Below, in pieces: positions 9,843 through 17,971 of a DNA stretch of 30,151 bases (positions are counted from its first letter, which is position 1; the number at the start of each line of letters is the position of its first letter). The DNA comes from Sphingomonas sp. (GTDB lineage: Bacteria > Pseudomonadota > Alphaproteobacteria > Sphingomonadales > Sphingomonadaceae), in contig JASLBO010000396.1 of assembly GCA_030146605.1 (NCBI GenBank), positions 1-30,151 of the forward strand. The letters are read 5' to 3'. A program made the translations under genes and the position numbers. A model generated the notes under the pieces. It saw nothing but the letters and a program-made list of their open reading frames with translations. It ran no database searches and was not told the origin of the DNA.

Positions 9843-9855
9843 TGACCATTGGTCA
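9843..9855. promoter_or_regulatory. 13-bp palindrome in the divergent intergenic region, possible operator
   Basis: TGACCA-T-TGGTCA is a perfect inverted repeat with a 1-nt centre. It lies between the minus-strand lipoprotein/RTX unit and the plus-strand DUF5690/TonB/phospholipase unit. The region 9635-9988 (354 bp) holds no gene I can support. It also contains three copies of GCGACACCG, at about 9658, 9689 and 9971, and an AAAAGCTTTT palindrome near 9679. No regulator is known for this site. Confidence 0.3.
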
Positions 9856-9958
9856 TGCCGCGCGCACCGCAGGGCACGCACCCGATCACGGTTGAACCGC
9901 TGCGATTCCTCCGTCGGCGCCGGTCTGCGCAGTTCCGCGCTTCGAGATGTAATGACGC

Positions 9959-9976
9959 TGTCGCGAAGCTGCGACA
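9959..9976. promoter_or_regulatory. Inverted repeat TGTCGC-N6-GCGACA just before the DUF5690 start
   Basis: Two 6-bp arms around GAAGCT end 12 bases before the ATG at 9989. The structure could be an operator or a short RNA hairpin over the ribosome entry zone. The arms are short and chance is not excluded. Confidence 0.25.
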
Positions 9977-9988
9977 CCGCTGCGGGCG

Positions 9989-11320
9989 ATGAAGGCACGT
10001 GCGGAACGCCCCGGAGAAACGGCCGAGCGGCGCATGGCGCGCCTGCGGGTGCCGTTGGCGGGCGTCGCGGCCTTTCTCACTTATCTGGCCATGTATGCGT
10101 TTCGCAAGCCGGTCGCGGCGGCGACCTTCGCAGAGGTCGCGCCGTGGCTTGGCTGGATCGACTACAAGACCGCCCTGCTGCTGGCGCAGGTGATCGGCTA
10201 TGCGCTGTCGAAAGTGATCGGCATCCGGGTCATCGCCGAGCAGGGGCGCGGCGGTCGTGCCGCGACGATCCTGCTGCTGATCGGCCTGTCCTGGGTCGCG
10301 CTGCTGGTCTTCCCGCTGGTGCCCCCGGCCTGGGGGGTGGCGTGCCTGTTTCTGAACGGGCTGCCACTCGGGATGATCTGGGGACTGGTTTTCGCCTATC
10401 TGGAAGGGCGGCGAACGTCCGAAATTCTCGCGGCGATGCTCTCGGCGAGCTTCATCCTCTCCTCGGGAGTGATGAAGTCGGCTGGGGCGCTACTGCTCGA
10501 GGCAGGAGTCGGTGCGTTCTGGATGCCGGCGCTCACCGGGCTGCTGTTCGCGCCGTTGCTGGTCGCGAGCCTGTGGCTGCTCGATCGCACCCCGCCTCCC
10601 GGCGCCGAGGACGAACGCCAGCGCGGGCCACGGGTGCCGATGGCCCGGGCCGATCGCCTCGCCCTGCTCCACCGGCACCATGTTCCGCTGACGATGCTCA
10701 TCGCGGCTTATGTGGCGCTTAGCGCGCTCCGAGACTTTCGCGACAATTTCGCCACCGAGATTTGGGCCGAGCTCGGCTATGCGCATATGGCGTCGATCTT
10801 CTCGCTCAGCGAAGCGCCCGTCGCGGTGATCGTGCTGTGCGGCCTCGCCGCGATTGCGCTGATCCGCGACAATATGCGCGCGTTGCTCACGCTGCACGCC
10901 GCGATCTTGGCCGGAGCACTGCTGCTTGCCGGGGCAACCTTCGCCTTCCAGGCCGGCTGGATTGCACCCCTCAGCTGGATGATCCTCGTGGGGACCGGGC
11001 TCTATCTCGGCTATGTTCCGTTCAGCGCGATGCTGTTCGACCGGCTGATCGCCCTGCTGGGGCGACCGGCAAATGCGGGCTTCCTCATCTATGTCGCCGA
11101 TGCGAGCGGATATGGCGGCAGCGTCGGGCTGCTCGTCTACCGCAGCCTCGCGGCGCCCAAAATCGCGTGGCTGCACTTCTTCACCGGCTGCATCTACGCC
11201 GTGGCGGCGCTGGTCGCGCTGCTCGCATCGCTGTCCGCGCTCTACTTCGCCACGCGCGAGCGGCCGAGGGATCGGGAAAGCGAGCCTGCGGCCAAAGCCG
11301 GCCCTCAATGGGCGACCTGA
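9989..11320 (+). CDS. Multi-pass inner-membrane protein, DUF5690/MFS-like transporter
   Basis: A 443-residue protein with about ten to twelve hydrophobic helices and a polar central loop at residues 200-230, as in major facilitator proteins. The first helix contains TYLAMYAFRKPVAAATF, which I recognise as typical of the DUF5690 family. It also recalls the YxxRK motif of organophosphate:phosphate antiporters such as GlpT; this similarity is from memory and not tested. It is followed on the same strand by a TonB-dependent receptor and a phospholipase C, so transport of a phosphoester or head-group product across the inner membrane is a reasonable inference. The start is uncertain: the ATG at 9989 has only a weak ribosome site, and the ATG at 10034 (MARLRVPLAG), just before the first helix, is an alternative. 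No frameshift or missing segment is seen. Confidence 0.8.
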   Translation: MKARAERPGETAERRMARLRVPLAGVAAFLTYLAMYAFRKPVAAATFAEVAPWLGWIDYKTALLLAQVIGYALSKVIGIRVIAEQGRGGRAATILLLIGLSWVALLVFPLVPPAWGVACLFLNGLPLGMIWGLVFAYLEGRRTSEILAAMLSASFILSSGVMKSAGALLLEAGVGAFWMPALTGLLFAPLLVASLWLLDRTPPPGAEDERQRGPRVPMARADRLALLHRHHVPLTMLIAAYVALSALRDFRDNFATEIWAELGYAHMASIFSLSEAPVAVIVLCGLAAIALIRDNMRALLTLHAAILAGALLLAGATFAFQAGWIAPLSWMILVGTGLYLGYVPFSAMLFDRLIALLGRPANAGFLIYVADASGYGGSVGLLVYRSLAAPKIAWLHFFTGCIYAVAALVALLASLSALYFATRERPRDRESEPAAKAGPQWAT

Positions 11321-11414
11321 GCACAATCCCACAATATTCCACATCCATTCTGATATTTGCCACAGATCGTCACATGGCTGTCATCGCTCCCGCCTAGCTG
11401 CTGCAGCGCAACAT

Positions 11415-11430
11415 CGGGCGCCGTCGCCCG
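11415..11430 (+). promoter_or_regulatory. GC hairpin immediately upstream of the TonB receptor ribosome site
   Basis: CGGGCG-CCGT-CGCCCG forms a 6-bp perfect stem with a 4-nt loop, 2 nt before the GGGAGGG Shine-Dalgarno run of the gene at 11445. It could modulate translation or stabilise the leader. The more A/T-rich stretch at about 11329-11365 upstream is the likeliest place for a promoter, but no clear -35/-10 pair was identified. Confidence 0.4.
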
Positions 11431-11444
11431 CAGGGAGGGAACCC

Positions 11445-13796
11445 ATGAACATTTGGAAAACCGGCGCGGCGCTCGCCGCGATCGTGACCGCGACGACCGG
11501 CGCCTACGCCCAGACTGCTCCCGACAGCGACGCGGCACCGGCGCAGGACGCAGGCAACGACATCGTCATCGTCGGCCAGGCCGTCAGCTTCGCCAACACC
11601 CAGGTGACCGAGGCGATGATCGATCGCCAGTCGGCGCTCACCAGCGTCAACGACGTGCTCAACGAGCTCCCCGGCGTGCTGGTGACCGAGGGCGATGCGT
11701 TCGGCTCTTCCGACTGGGCGACCTCGATCACCATCCGCGGCTTCACGACCAACCGCGATACCCAGCAGATCGGCACAACGATCGACGGCATCCCGAATGG
11801 CGGCTCGGGCTATGGCGGCGGCTCGCGCGCCAATCGCTACCTCGACGTGCTCAACCTCGCGACGGTTCAGGTGTCGCAGGGCACCGGCGACATCGGCTCC
11901 CGGTCGAACGAAGCGCTGGGCGGCACGCTCAACTACGTCACCTCGGATCCGGCGCACGAACGCCGGCTCCGCGCCGTCATCGCGGGCGGCGACTATTCGT
12001 CGCGCAAGGCCTATCTGCGCGCCGACACCGGCGAGATCGCCCCGGACACCTATGCCTGGATCAGCGCATCGGCATCGCGCTCGCACGACTGGATCGACGG
12101 CTCGGGGCATAGCCGCCGCGATCATCTTGCCGGCAAGATCGTCAGCAAGCTCGCTGGCATCGATCTGGCTGCCTATGCTTCGTATGACGATGCCGACGAA
12201 TCCGAGTACGGCTCGGTCTCCGCCGCGGGGTTCGCCAACAATCCCGATGCCGATGGGCTGCTCGGCGAGTGGACCGGCATTCCCTTTATCGACCAGAATC
12301 ACCGTTCGGGCTCGCGCGCGCTGCGCAAGAATTTGCTCGGCTATCTCAAGGCGCATGTCGAGGCGGGCGAAATCAACCTCACCGTATCCGGTTACGGCCA
12401 CAAGATGCGCGGGCGCGGCGACTGGATCCCGCCCTATCTCGTCGACGTCACCAATGACGGCGCGGGCGCGCCCAACAGCGAGTTTCTCGGCGGCGGCACG
12501 GTGTTCGGCGGCGCCAATATTGGTCAGATCTATTTCGTGACGCCGACGGGCGCGGCGGCAACGATGACCGCCGGTTGCATCGGCTCGGCCGGCATCCCCG
12601 CGCAATATGCCCCCTCCTGCTATCCGGTGGGCTCCACTCCGGTGCAATCTTACCGGCACACCCACTACAAGAACCGCCGCCTCGGCGCGCTGGTCGATTT
12701 CGACTGGAAGCACGAATTCGGCGACGTCACCAATCTGTTCCGCGCCGGCACCTGGTACGAGAATGGCCGCTCGAACAACGTCCGCGACTGGCACAAGCTC
12801 ACCGATGCGCGGGTCGGCTATGCGTTCAACGACAAGCCCTATTGGGTGCAGTTCAGCACCGATTATGGCGTCGACGAGTTCATGTATTATGCCGAGGACG
12901 TGCTGACTTATGGCGGGCTCAGCGCCCGCTTCGGGGTCAAGCAGTTCTTCCTCGATCAGACACGTCAGGAATTGCTCAACGACCGCGCCCGGACCGCGCT
13001 GGAAAGCCATTCGGATCCCTTGCTGTCGGTCGGCCTGACCTGGGCCACCCCGGTCCCCGGGCTCGAGGTCTTCGGCGGCTATTCGCAGAACTTCGCGGCG
13101 ATCTCGCGCGGGCTGCTCGAGCAGGACGAGGCGGTGGTGCGCGAGATCGAGCCCGAGACCGCGAACAATATCGAACTGGGCGTGCGCTACAGCGGCAGCC
13201 GGCTGCAGGGTTCGCTCACGGTCTACGACATCAAGTTCAACAACCGCATCATCTTCGTCCCTTCGGACTTCGTGACGGGGATCGACTATCTCGACCAGGT
13301 CGACGGCATCTATCTCAACGTCGGCGGCATCAAGAGCCGCGGCGTCGAGGCGAGCCTCGCCTATCGTTTCCCCGGCGGGATCACGGTATCGGGCGCATAC
13401 ACCTATAACCGCGCCAAATATCTCGGCAGCGGCAATGCGGCGCAGGATGCGGCGATCGGCATCACGCCGGGGGTGCAGGTGTTCAATTCGCCCAAGCACA
13501 TGTTCGTCGCCTCGGCGGACTGGCGCAGCGACGGCTGGAAGGCGGGCGTCTCGTCCAAATATGTCGGTGACCGCTTCATCGACACTGCGGGCACCGGCGT
13601 CGCCGAGAGCTTCGTTCTGACCAATGCCTATGCCGGCGTCGATCTCGGTGCGGTGGCGGGGCCGCTCAAGGGTCTCGACTTCACGCTCACCGTCAACAAT
13701 CTCACCAACGAGCGCTATCTCGCCGGTGCCGATGGCGGGTCGGCCTTCCTCGGCGCGCCGCGCACCGTCACGGCGTCGCTCACGCTCGACTTCTAG
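11445..13796 (+). CDS. TonB-dependent outer-membrane receptor
   Basis: A 783-residue TonB-dependent receptor that would import a ligand across the outer membrane using the TonB-ExbBD system. The signal peptide is MNIWKTGAALAAIVTATTGAYA, followed by a TonB-box-like NDIVIVG at about 35-41. The plug domain has SVNDVLNELPGV and ITIRGF, then GTLNYVTSDP where the barrel begins. The protein ends PRTVTASLTLDF, with the terminal Phe expected for BAM-inserted barrels. The ATG at 11445 is chosen over in-frame upstream starts because of GGGAGGG seven to eight bases before it and the signal peptide directly after. It lies 124 bp after the DUF5690 gene and 66 bp before the phospholipase C gene. Its ligand is unknown; a product of the neighbouring phospholipase is an inference. 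Confidence 0.93.
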   Translation: MNIWKTGAALAAIVTATTGAYAQTAPDSDAAPAQDAGNDIVIVGQAVSFANTQVTEAMIDRQSALTSVNDVLNELPGVLVTEGDAFGSSDWATSITIRGFTTNRDTQQIGTTIDGIPNGGSGYGGGSRANRYLDVLNLATVQVSQGTGDIGSRSNEALGGTLNYVTSDPAHERRLRAVIAGGDYSSRKAYLRADTGEIAPDTYAWISASASRSHDWIDGSGHSRRDHLAGKIVSKLAGIDLAAYASYDDADESEYGSVSAAGFANNPDADGLLGEWTGIPFIDQNHRSGSRALRKNLLGYLKAHVEAGEINLTVSGYGHKMRGRGDWIPPYLVDVTNDGAGAPNSEFLGGGTVFGGANIGQIYFVTPTGAAATMTAGCIGSAGIPAQYAPSCYPVGSTPVQSYRHTHYKNRRLGALVDFDWKHEFGDVTNLFRAGTWYENGRSNNVRDWHKLTDARVGYAFNDKPYWVQFSTDYGVDEFMYYAEDVLTYGGLSARFGVKQFFLDQTRQELLNDRARTALESHSDPLLSVGLTWATPVPGLEVFGGYSQNFAAISRGLLEQDEAVVREIEPETANNIELGVRYSGSRLQGSLTVYDIKFNNRIIFVPSDFVTGIDYLDQVDGIYLNVGGIKSRGVEASLAYRFPGGITVSGAYTYNRAKYLGSGNAAQDAAIGITPGVQVFNSPKHMFVASADWRSDGWKAGVSSKYVGDRFIDTAGTGVAESFVLTNAYAGVDLGAVAGPLKGLDFTLTVNNLTNERYLAGADGGSAFLGAPRTVTASLTLDF

Positions 13797-13806
13797 ATCG
13801 GCTATC

Positions 13807-13839
13807 GCGGGCCCCGCCGCGAGACGCGGCGAGGCCCGC
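13807..13839 (+). terminator. Strong GC stem-loop between the TonB receptor and phospholipase C genes
   Basis: Arms GCGGGCC and CGCCGCG pair with CGCGGCG and GGCCCGC around an AGA loop, with a single C/A mismatch, giving a stem of about 15 bp. No T-run follows, so it is more likely a 3'-end-protecting or attenuating hairpin than a full intrinsic terminator. Confidence 0.55.
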
Positions 13840-13862
13840 ACAATATCGGAGATCGAGCCGCA

Positions 13863-15932
13863 ATGACCGACATCCGCCGACGGACCTTGCTGAAGGGCGC
13901 ATTTGGCGCCGCGGCCTTCGCAGCATTTCCGCCCGCGATCGCGCGCGCACTCGCGATCCCGGCGGACGTGCGGTCGGGCACCCTCCGGGACGTCGAGCAC
14001 GTCGTCATCCTGATGCAGGAGAATCGCAGCTTCGATCACTATTTCGGCACGTTGCGCGGGGTGCGCGGCTTTGCCGATCGGTTCCCGATCCCGGTCGCGG
14101 GCGACCCGGGGCGAACGGTCTGGGAGCAGCGCGACCGCAAGGGTGATCGCCTCGTCTCGCCATTCCATCTCGCCACCCGGCGCGACTGGGCGCTGATGCG
14201 GATGGAAGGCACCCCGCATGGCTGGCCGGACGCGCAGCGCGCCTGGGATCAGGGCCGCATGGCGTATTGGCCCGAGGCCAAGACCGAGCGCGCGCTCGGC
14301 TATTACCGGCGCGAGGACATCCCCTTCCAGTTCGCGCTCGCCGACGCCTTCACGCTCTGCGACGCCTATCATTGCTCGGTGCAGACCGGCACCAACACCA
14401 ACCGCCTGTTCCTGTGGAGCGGCACCAACGATCCGTCGGGCCGGGCCGGCGGGCCGGCGATCGCCAATTCGCACGACAGCTTCCCCGAAGATGGCGGCGC
14501 GGCCGAGCCCTATCGCTGGACCAGCTATGTCGAGCGGTTGCAGGCGGCAGGGGTCGACTGGCGCATCTACCAGGACATGGCGGACAATTTCACCGACAAT
14601 CCACTGGTCGGCTTCGAGACGTTCCGGAAGGCGCACAAGCGCGCGCCCGGATCCGACCCGGCACTCAGCGAACGTGCGCTACAGACCCGCGCCGTCGACG
14701 CGCTGCGCGCCGACGTGCTCGCCGGCCGGCTGCCGCAGGTCTCGTACATTATCGCCACCGCCGCCGGATCGGAGCATCCCGGCCCGTCGAGCCCGGCACA
14801 GGGCGCCGCCTATACCGCCGACATACTCGACGCATTGACCGCCGATCCCAAGGTGTGGAGCCGCACCGCTCTGCTCGTCATGTTTGACGAGAATGACGGG
14901 TTCTTCGATCATGCCCCGCCGCCCGCGCCGCCCTCGCGCGATCCGGCGGCTCCGGGCGGCTATGCCGGCGCTTCCACCGCCGGCACCGCCGGCGAATATC
15001 ACGACGTGCCGAGCGCCGCCGACGCCGCGGTCGACCTGCCCGAATTTCGCGGCCGGCCCTATGGACTCGGTCCGCGCGTGCCGCTCTACGTCATTTCGCC
15101 ATGGAGCCGCGGCGGATGGGTCAATTCGCAGGTGTTCGACCACAGCTCGGTGATCCGCTTTCTCGAGCGAAGGTTCGGCGTGCAGGAGCCGAACATTTCG
15201 CCATGGCGGCGCGCAATATGCGGGGATCTGACCTCGGCTTTCGACTTTGCCCGGCCCAATGCGGCAATGCCCACCGATATCCCCGACCCACGTCGCGATG
15301 CCGCGCGGGCAGCAGCGATCAAAGGGCAGATCGCGCCCGGGGCGCCCGCCGCGCGGATCCTCCCGGACCAGGAACCAGGCACGCGGCCGTCGAGGCCCCT
15401 TCCCTACCATCTGGCCGTCAGCGAGGCGCGGTCAGGGGGCGACATCGCGCTGACCTTTCACGTCATGCGCGGCGCGGGTGCGGTGTTCCATGTTTATGAC
15501 CGCCTTGCCCTCGAGCGTCTGCCGCGGCGCTATACCGTCGAGGCCGGCAAACAACTGACCGGCATCTGGCAGGGCGTCGGCGACGAAGCCGCATATGATC
15601 TGTGGATCCTCGGGCCGAACGGCTTCCACCGCCATTATGCCGGAACCCGGTCCGACACGGCCTTGTCCGCGCGGCTGCGGTGGCAGTTCGACGCACGGAA
15701 GCGCAGCGTCGTGCTGGAGACCGGCGGGACGGATGGGCTCGTCGTGACGCCCAACGCTTATCATCCGCATCACCGCGAATGGCGCAGCGGGCAGCGACGG
15801 CATGCCTGGTCCGTCGAAAAGACCGCCGGCTGGTATGATTTGACCCTCACCGCGCCGGAAGAACCGGGCTTCACGAGGAGAATAGCCGGACGTGTGGAGA
15901 GCGGTGACGCCGCGCTGTCCGGCGCCGATTGA
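13863..15932 (+). CDS. Tat-exported phosphocholine-specific phospholipase C (phosphoesterase family)
   Basis: A 689-residue enzyme of the bacterial PlcH/PlcN-like phosphoesterase family (PF04185), which cleaves phosphatidylcholine-type lipids to diacylglycerol and a phosphorylated head group. Residues 5-28 form a Tat signal (RRRTLLKG, then a hydrophobic stretch and AIARA). Family motifs are ENRSFDHYFG (E53, N54, metal site), SVQTGTNTNR (T177 in the position of the nucleophilic Thr) and MFDENDGFFDH (metal-binding Asp/Glu/His). The last about 170 residues match the paired C-terminal beta domains of this family (YHLAVSEARSGGDIALTF and later). A GGAG sequence lies upstream of the ATG. The gene is in line with a TonB receptor and an inner-membrane transporter, suggesting phospholipid or phosphoester scavenging. 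The exact head-group specificity cannot be read from the sequence. Confidence 0.93.
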   Translation: MTDIRRRTLLKGAFGAAAFAAFPPAIARALAIPADVRSGTLRDVEHVVILMQENRSFDHYFGTLRGVRGFADRFPIPVAGDPGRTVWEQRDRKGDRLVSPFHLATRRDWALMRMEGTPHGWPDAQRAWDQGRMAYWPEAKTERALGYYRREDIPFQFALADAFTLCDAYHCSVQTGTNTNRLFLWSGTNDPSGRAGGPAIANSHDSFPEDGGAAEPYRWTSYVERLQAAGVDWRIYQDMADNFTDNPLVGFETFRKAHKRAPGSDPALSERALQTRAVDALRADVLAGRLPQVSYIIATAAGSEHPGPSSPAQGAAYTADILDALTADPKVWSRTALLVMFDENDGFFDHAPPPAPPSRDPAAPGGYAGASTAGTAGEYHDVPSAADAAVDLPEFRGRPYGLGPRVPLYVISPWSRGGWVNSQVFDHSSVIRFLERRFGVQEPNISPWRRAICGDLTSAFDFARPNAAMPTDIPDPRRDAARAAAIKGQIAPGAPAARILPDQEPGTRPSRPLPYHLAVSEARSGGDIALTFHVMRGAGAVFHVYDRLALERLPRRYTVEAGKQLTGIWQGVGDEAAYDLWILGPNGFHRHYAGTRSDTALSARLRWQFDARKRSVVLETGGTDGLVVTPNAYHPHHREWRSGQRRHAWSVEKTAGWYDLTLTAPEEPGFTRRIAGRVESGDAALSGAD

Positions 15933-16130
15933 TACCGGCACGAATGGGTGCACTCCTGCAGGCGCGAAGCGTTCCCGCACCCGAGTTCGCCGACAAGTGC
16001 TCGCGATAATCCGCAAGACGGCGCCGATCTCGTCGAGCGCCCGCGGTTCGAAGGATCTGACGATCAACCTGAAATAGGCTGCCAAGACGCGTTCGTTCGC
16101 TCCGTCGAGCATCGCACTAAGTGGTCTTTG

Positions 16131-17948
16131 TCAGCCCTTCAACAACCGCTCGTCCACGACACGCTCGAGCACCGTCAGCGGCATCGCGCCTTCCAGCAGC
16201 ACGTCGTGGAAGCGTCGGGGATCGAAGCCGGCCCCCTGCGCGGCCTTCACCTTGTCGCGAAGGCGAACCCACATGGTGTGCCCGATCTTGTAGCTGCACG
16301 CCTGGCCGGGCCACACCGTGTACCGATCGATCTCGCCCTGGCTGCGCCCGCGCGCGATGCCGGTGGTCGCCATGAAATAATCGGTCGCCTGCTCGCGCGA
16401 CCAGCGTTTGTGGTGCAGCCCTGAATCGACCACCAGCCGCGTCGCGCGAAACAGCAGCGACTGCAGATAGCCGACCTGCCCCAGCGGATCCTTGGCATAC
16501 ATCCCCATCTCGTCGGCCAGCTGCTCCGAATAGAGCGCCCAGCCCTCGGTATAGGCATTGAAATCGGCGCGGCGCCGGATCAGCGGGATGTTTGGCGATT
16601 CGAGAGCGAGAGTCACCTGCAGATGGTGCCCCGGCACCGCCTCGTGATGCGTCAGCGTCGCCAGCCCGAACTTCGGCCGATCGAAGGTGTCGCGCAGGTT
16701 GATGAAGTAGATCGCCGGGCGCGCGCCATCGAGCGAGGCGTTCTGATAATAGCCGCCCGGCGAGCCCGCCTGGATCGACGCAGGTACGCGCCGCACTTCG
16801 ACCGGCGCCTTCGGCAACGAGCGGAACTGCTCGCCCAGCCGCGCCTGCATCGCCACGATCTGGGCGCGCAACGCCTCGAGCAGCGCCTCGCGTCCCGGAT
16901 CGGTGTTGGGAAAAAGCTGGTCGGGGCGCTTGTTGAGCGCCACCAGCCGCTCGCCGACGCTCCCCTGTCCCATGCCTTGCGCCTTGAGGATGGCGCCGAT
17001 CCGCGCGCTGATCTCGGCGACTTGGTCGAGCCCGAGCTGGTGGATCTCGGCGCCCGTCAGGCTGGTGGTGGTCGCCGCCTGGGCGGCCGCGCTGTAATAG
17101 GCATCGCCGTCGGGCAGCCGCCACACGCCGGCATCGTGCACTGCCTTGGCGCGCAATTGGGTAACCAGCGCGCGCTGGCGGTCGATCGCCGGGAAAATCT
17201 GGCCCGCAACGATCCGCTCGGCCTTCGCGACCCGGTCGGCAGGCAGCTTTGCCGCGGCCAGCTTGCTTGCGAGTGCAGTGACCATCACCGTCTCGCCCGC
17301 CGGCAGGTCTCGCATCGCTGCGATCTGCTTGAGCGTGGTGTCGAGGATGTAGTCCGGCGCGAACACGCCGCGGGCGGCATCGTCGCGCTGGCGGGTGGTG
17401 TCGTTGTCGATCGTCTTCGGAAACGCTTCGAGCCTTGCGAGATAAGCATCCGCATCGGCCGCGTTTTCTACCCGGTGCTGGGAGTCCAGAAAGTCGGGCA
17501 CGTCGCGGTACGCGCCACCCAGCTGGCTCAGCACATAGGGCGCAAAGCCGTCGCTGTTCGACCCGTAGCGAAACCGCGCCGACGCTGCGATATTGCGATC
17601 GAGCTGATAGGCGACGACTTCCTGGTCGAGCCGCGCCGCCGGCGAAAGCGAGGCCGGAGCGATCGCGCGCAGCTCGGCCAGCTCGCGCTTCGCCCGCGCC
17701 GCCGCCTTCGCCACGCCTGCCGCCGAATTGTCGGCGAGCCTGCCGCGAAGCCCGGCCCGCACCCCGGTATCGAGCCCCAGCCGCGTCGCGCCCTCGGGAT
17801 CGTCGTTCAGCCGATCGTAGAAGAAACGGTCGAGCAGCGCCGACAGCTTCTTGTCGGCCCCGGCCTGGCTGCGCGGTGCGGCGGCAGCGGGCCATGCGGT
17901 GGCGAGCGACGCTGCGCTCACCCCGCCCAGAAACGAACGACGATCCAC
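16131..17948 (-). CDS. Exported DUF885 family zinc-peptidase-like protein
   Basis: A 605-residue DUF885 protein. The start GTG at 17948 is chosen because GGGAGAG precedes it and it begins MDRRSFLGGVSAASLA, a Tat-type signal followed by AAAAPRS. A longer in-frame TTG start at 17996 would overlap the upstream gene. The zincin signature HEAVPGH is at about residues 435-441, preceded by GLATLTHHE, and YTEGWALYSEQL about 40 residues later supplies the likely third Glu ligand. Family members are carboxypeptidase-like metalloenzymes, mostly uncharacterised. It follows the propeller-amidohydrolase gene by 23 nt on the same strand, so the two are probably co-transcribed and co-act on exported peptide-like substrates. 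Substrate unknown. The 198-bp space to the convergent phospholipase gene contains no clear terminator. Confidence 0.92.
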   Translation of the reverse strand: MDRRSFLGGVSAASLATAWPAAAAPRSQAGADKKLSALLDRFFYDRLNDDPEGATRLGLDTGVRAGLRGRLADNSAAGVAKAAARAKRELAELRAIAPASLSPAARLDQEVVAYQLDRNIAASARFRYGSNSDGFAPYVLSQLGGAYRDVPDFLDSQHRVENAADADAYLARLEAFPKTIDNDTTRQRDDAARGVFAPDYILDTTLKQIAAMRDLPAGETVMVTALASKLAAAKLPADRVAKAERIVAGQIFPAIDRQRALVTQLRAKAVHDAGVWRLPDGDAYYSAAAQAATTTSLTGAEIHQLGLDQVAEISARIGAILKAQGMGQGSVGERLVALNKRPDQLFPNTDPGREALLEALRAQIVAMQARLGEQFRSLPKAPVEVRRVPASIQAGSPGGYYQNASLDGARPAIYFINLRDTFDRPKFGLATLTHHEAVPGHHLQVTLALESPNIPLIRRRADFNAYTEGWALYSEQLADEMGMYAKDPLGQVGYLQSLLFRATRLVVDSGLHHKRWSREQATDYFMATTGIARGRSQGEIDRYTVWPGQACSYKIGHTMWVRLRDKVKAAQGAGFDPRRFHDVLLEGAMPLTVLERVVDERLLKG

Positions 17949-17971
17949 CTTGCTCTCCCAGTCTGCAGGGC

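Noticed and set aside
11073..11444. N-terminal extension of the TonB receptor frame
   Set aside because: It overlaps the DUF5690 gene and lacks protein character. The ATG at 11445 has a ribosome site and is followed by a signal peptide.
11394..14636. Minus-strand frame of 1080 codons
   Set aside because: Opposite the TonB receptor and phospholipase, both of which have signal peptides and family motifs. The minus reading is compositionally odd and motif-free.
16117..17895. Second minus frame of 592 codons overlapping the DUF885 gene
   Set aside because: Arg/Ala/Gly-rich off-frame reading; the DUF885 frame holds HEAVPGH and a Tat signal.
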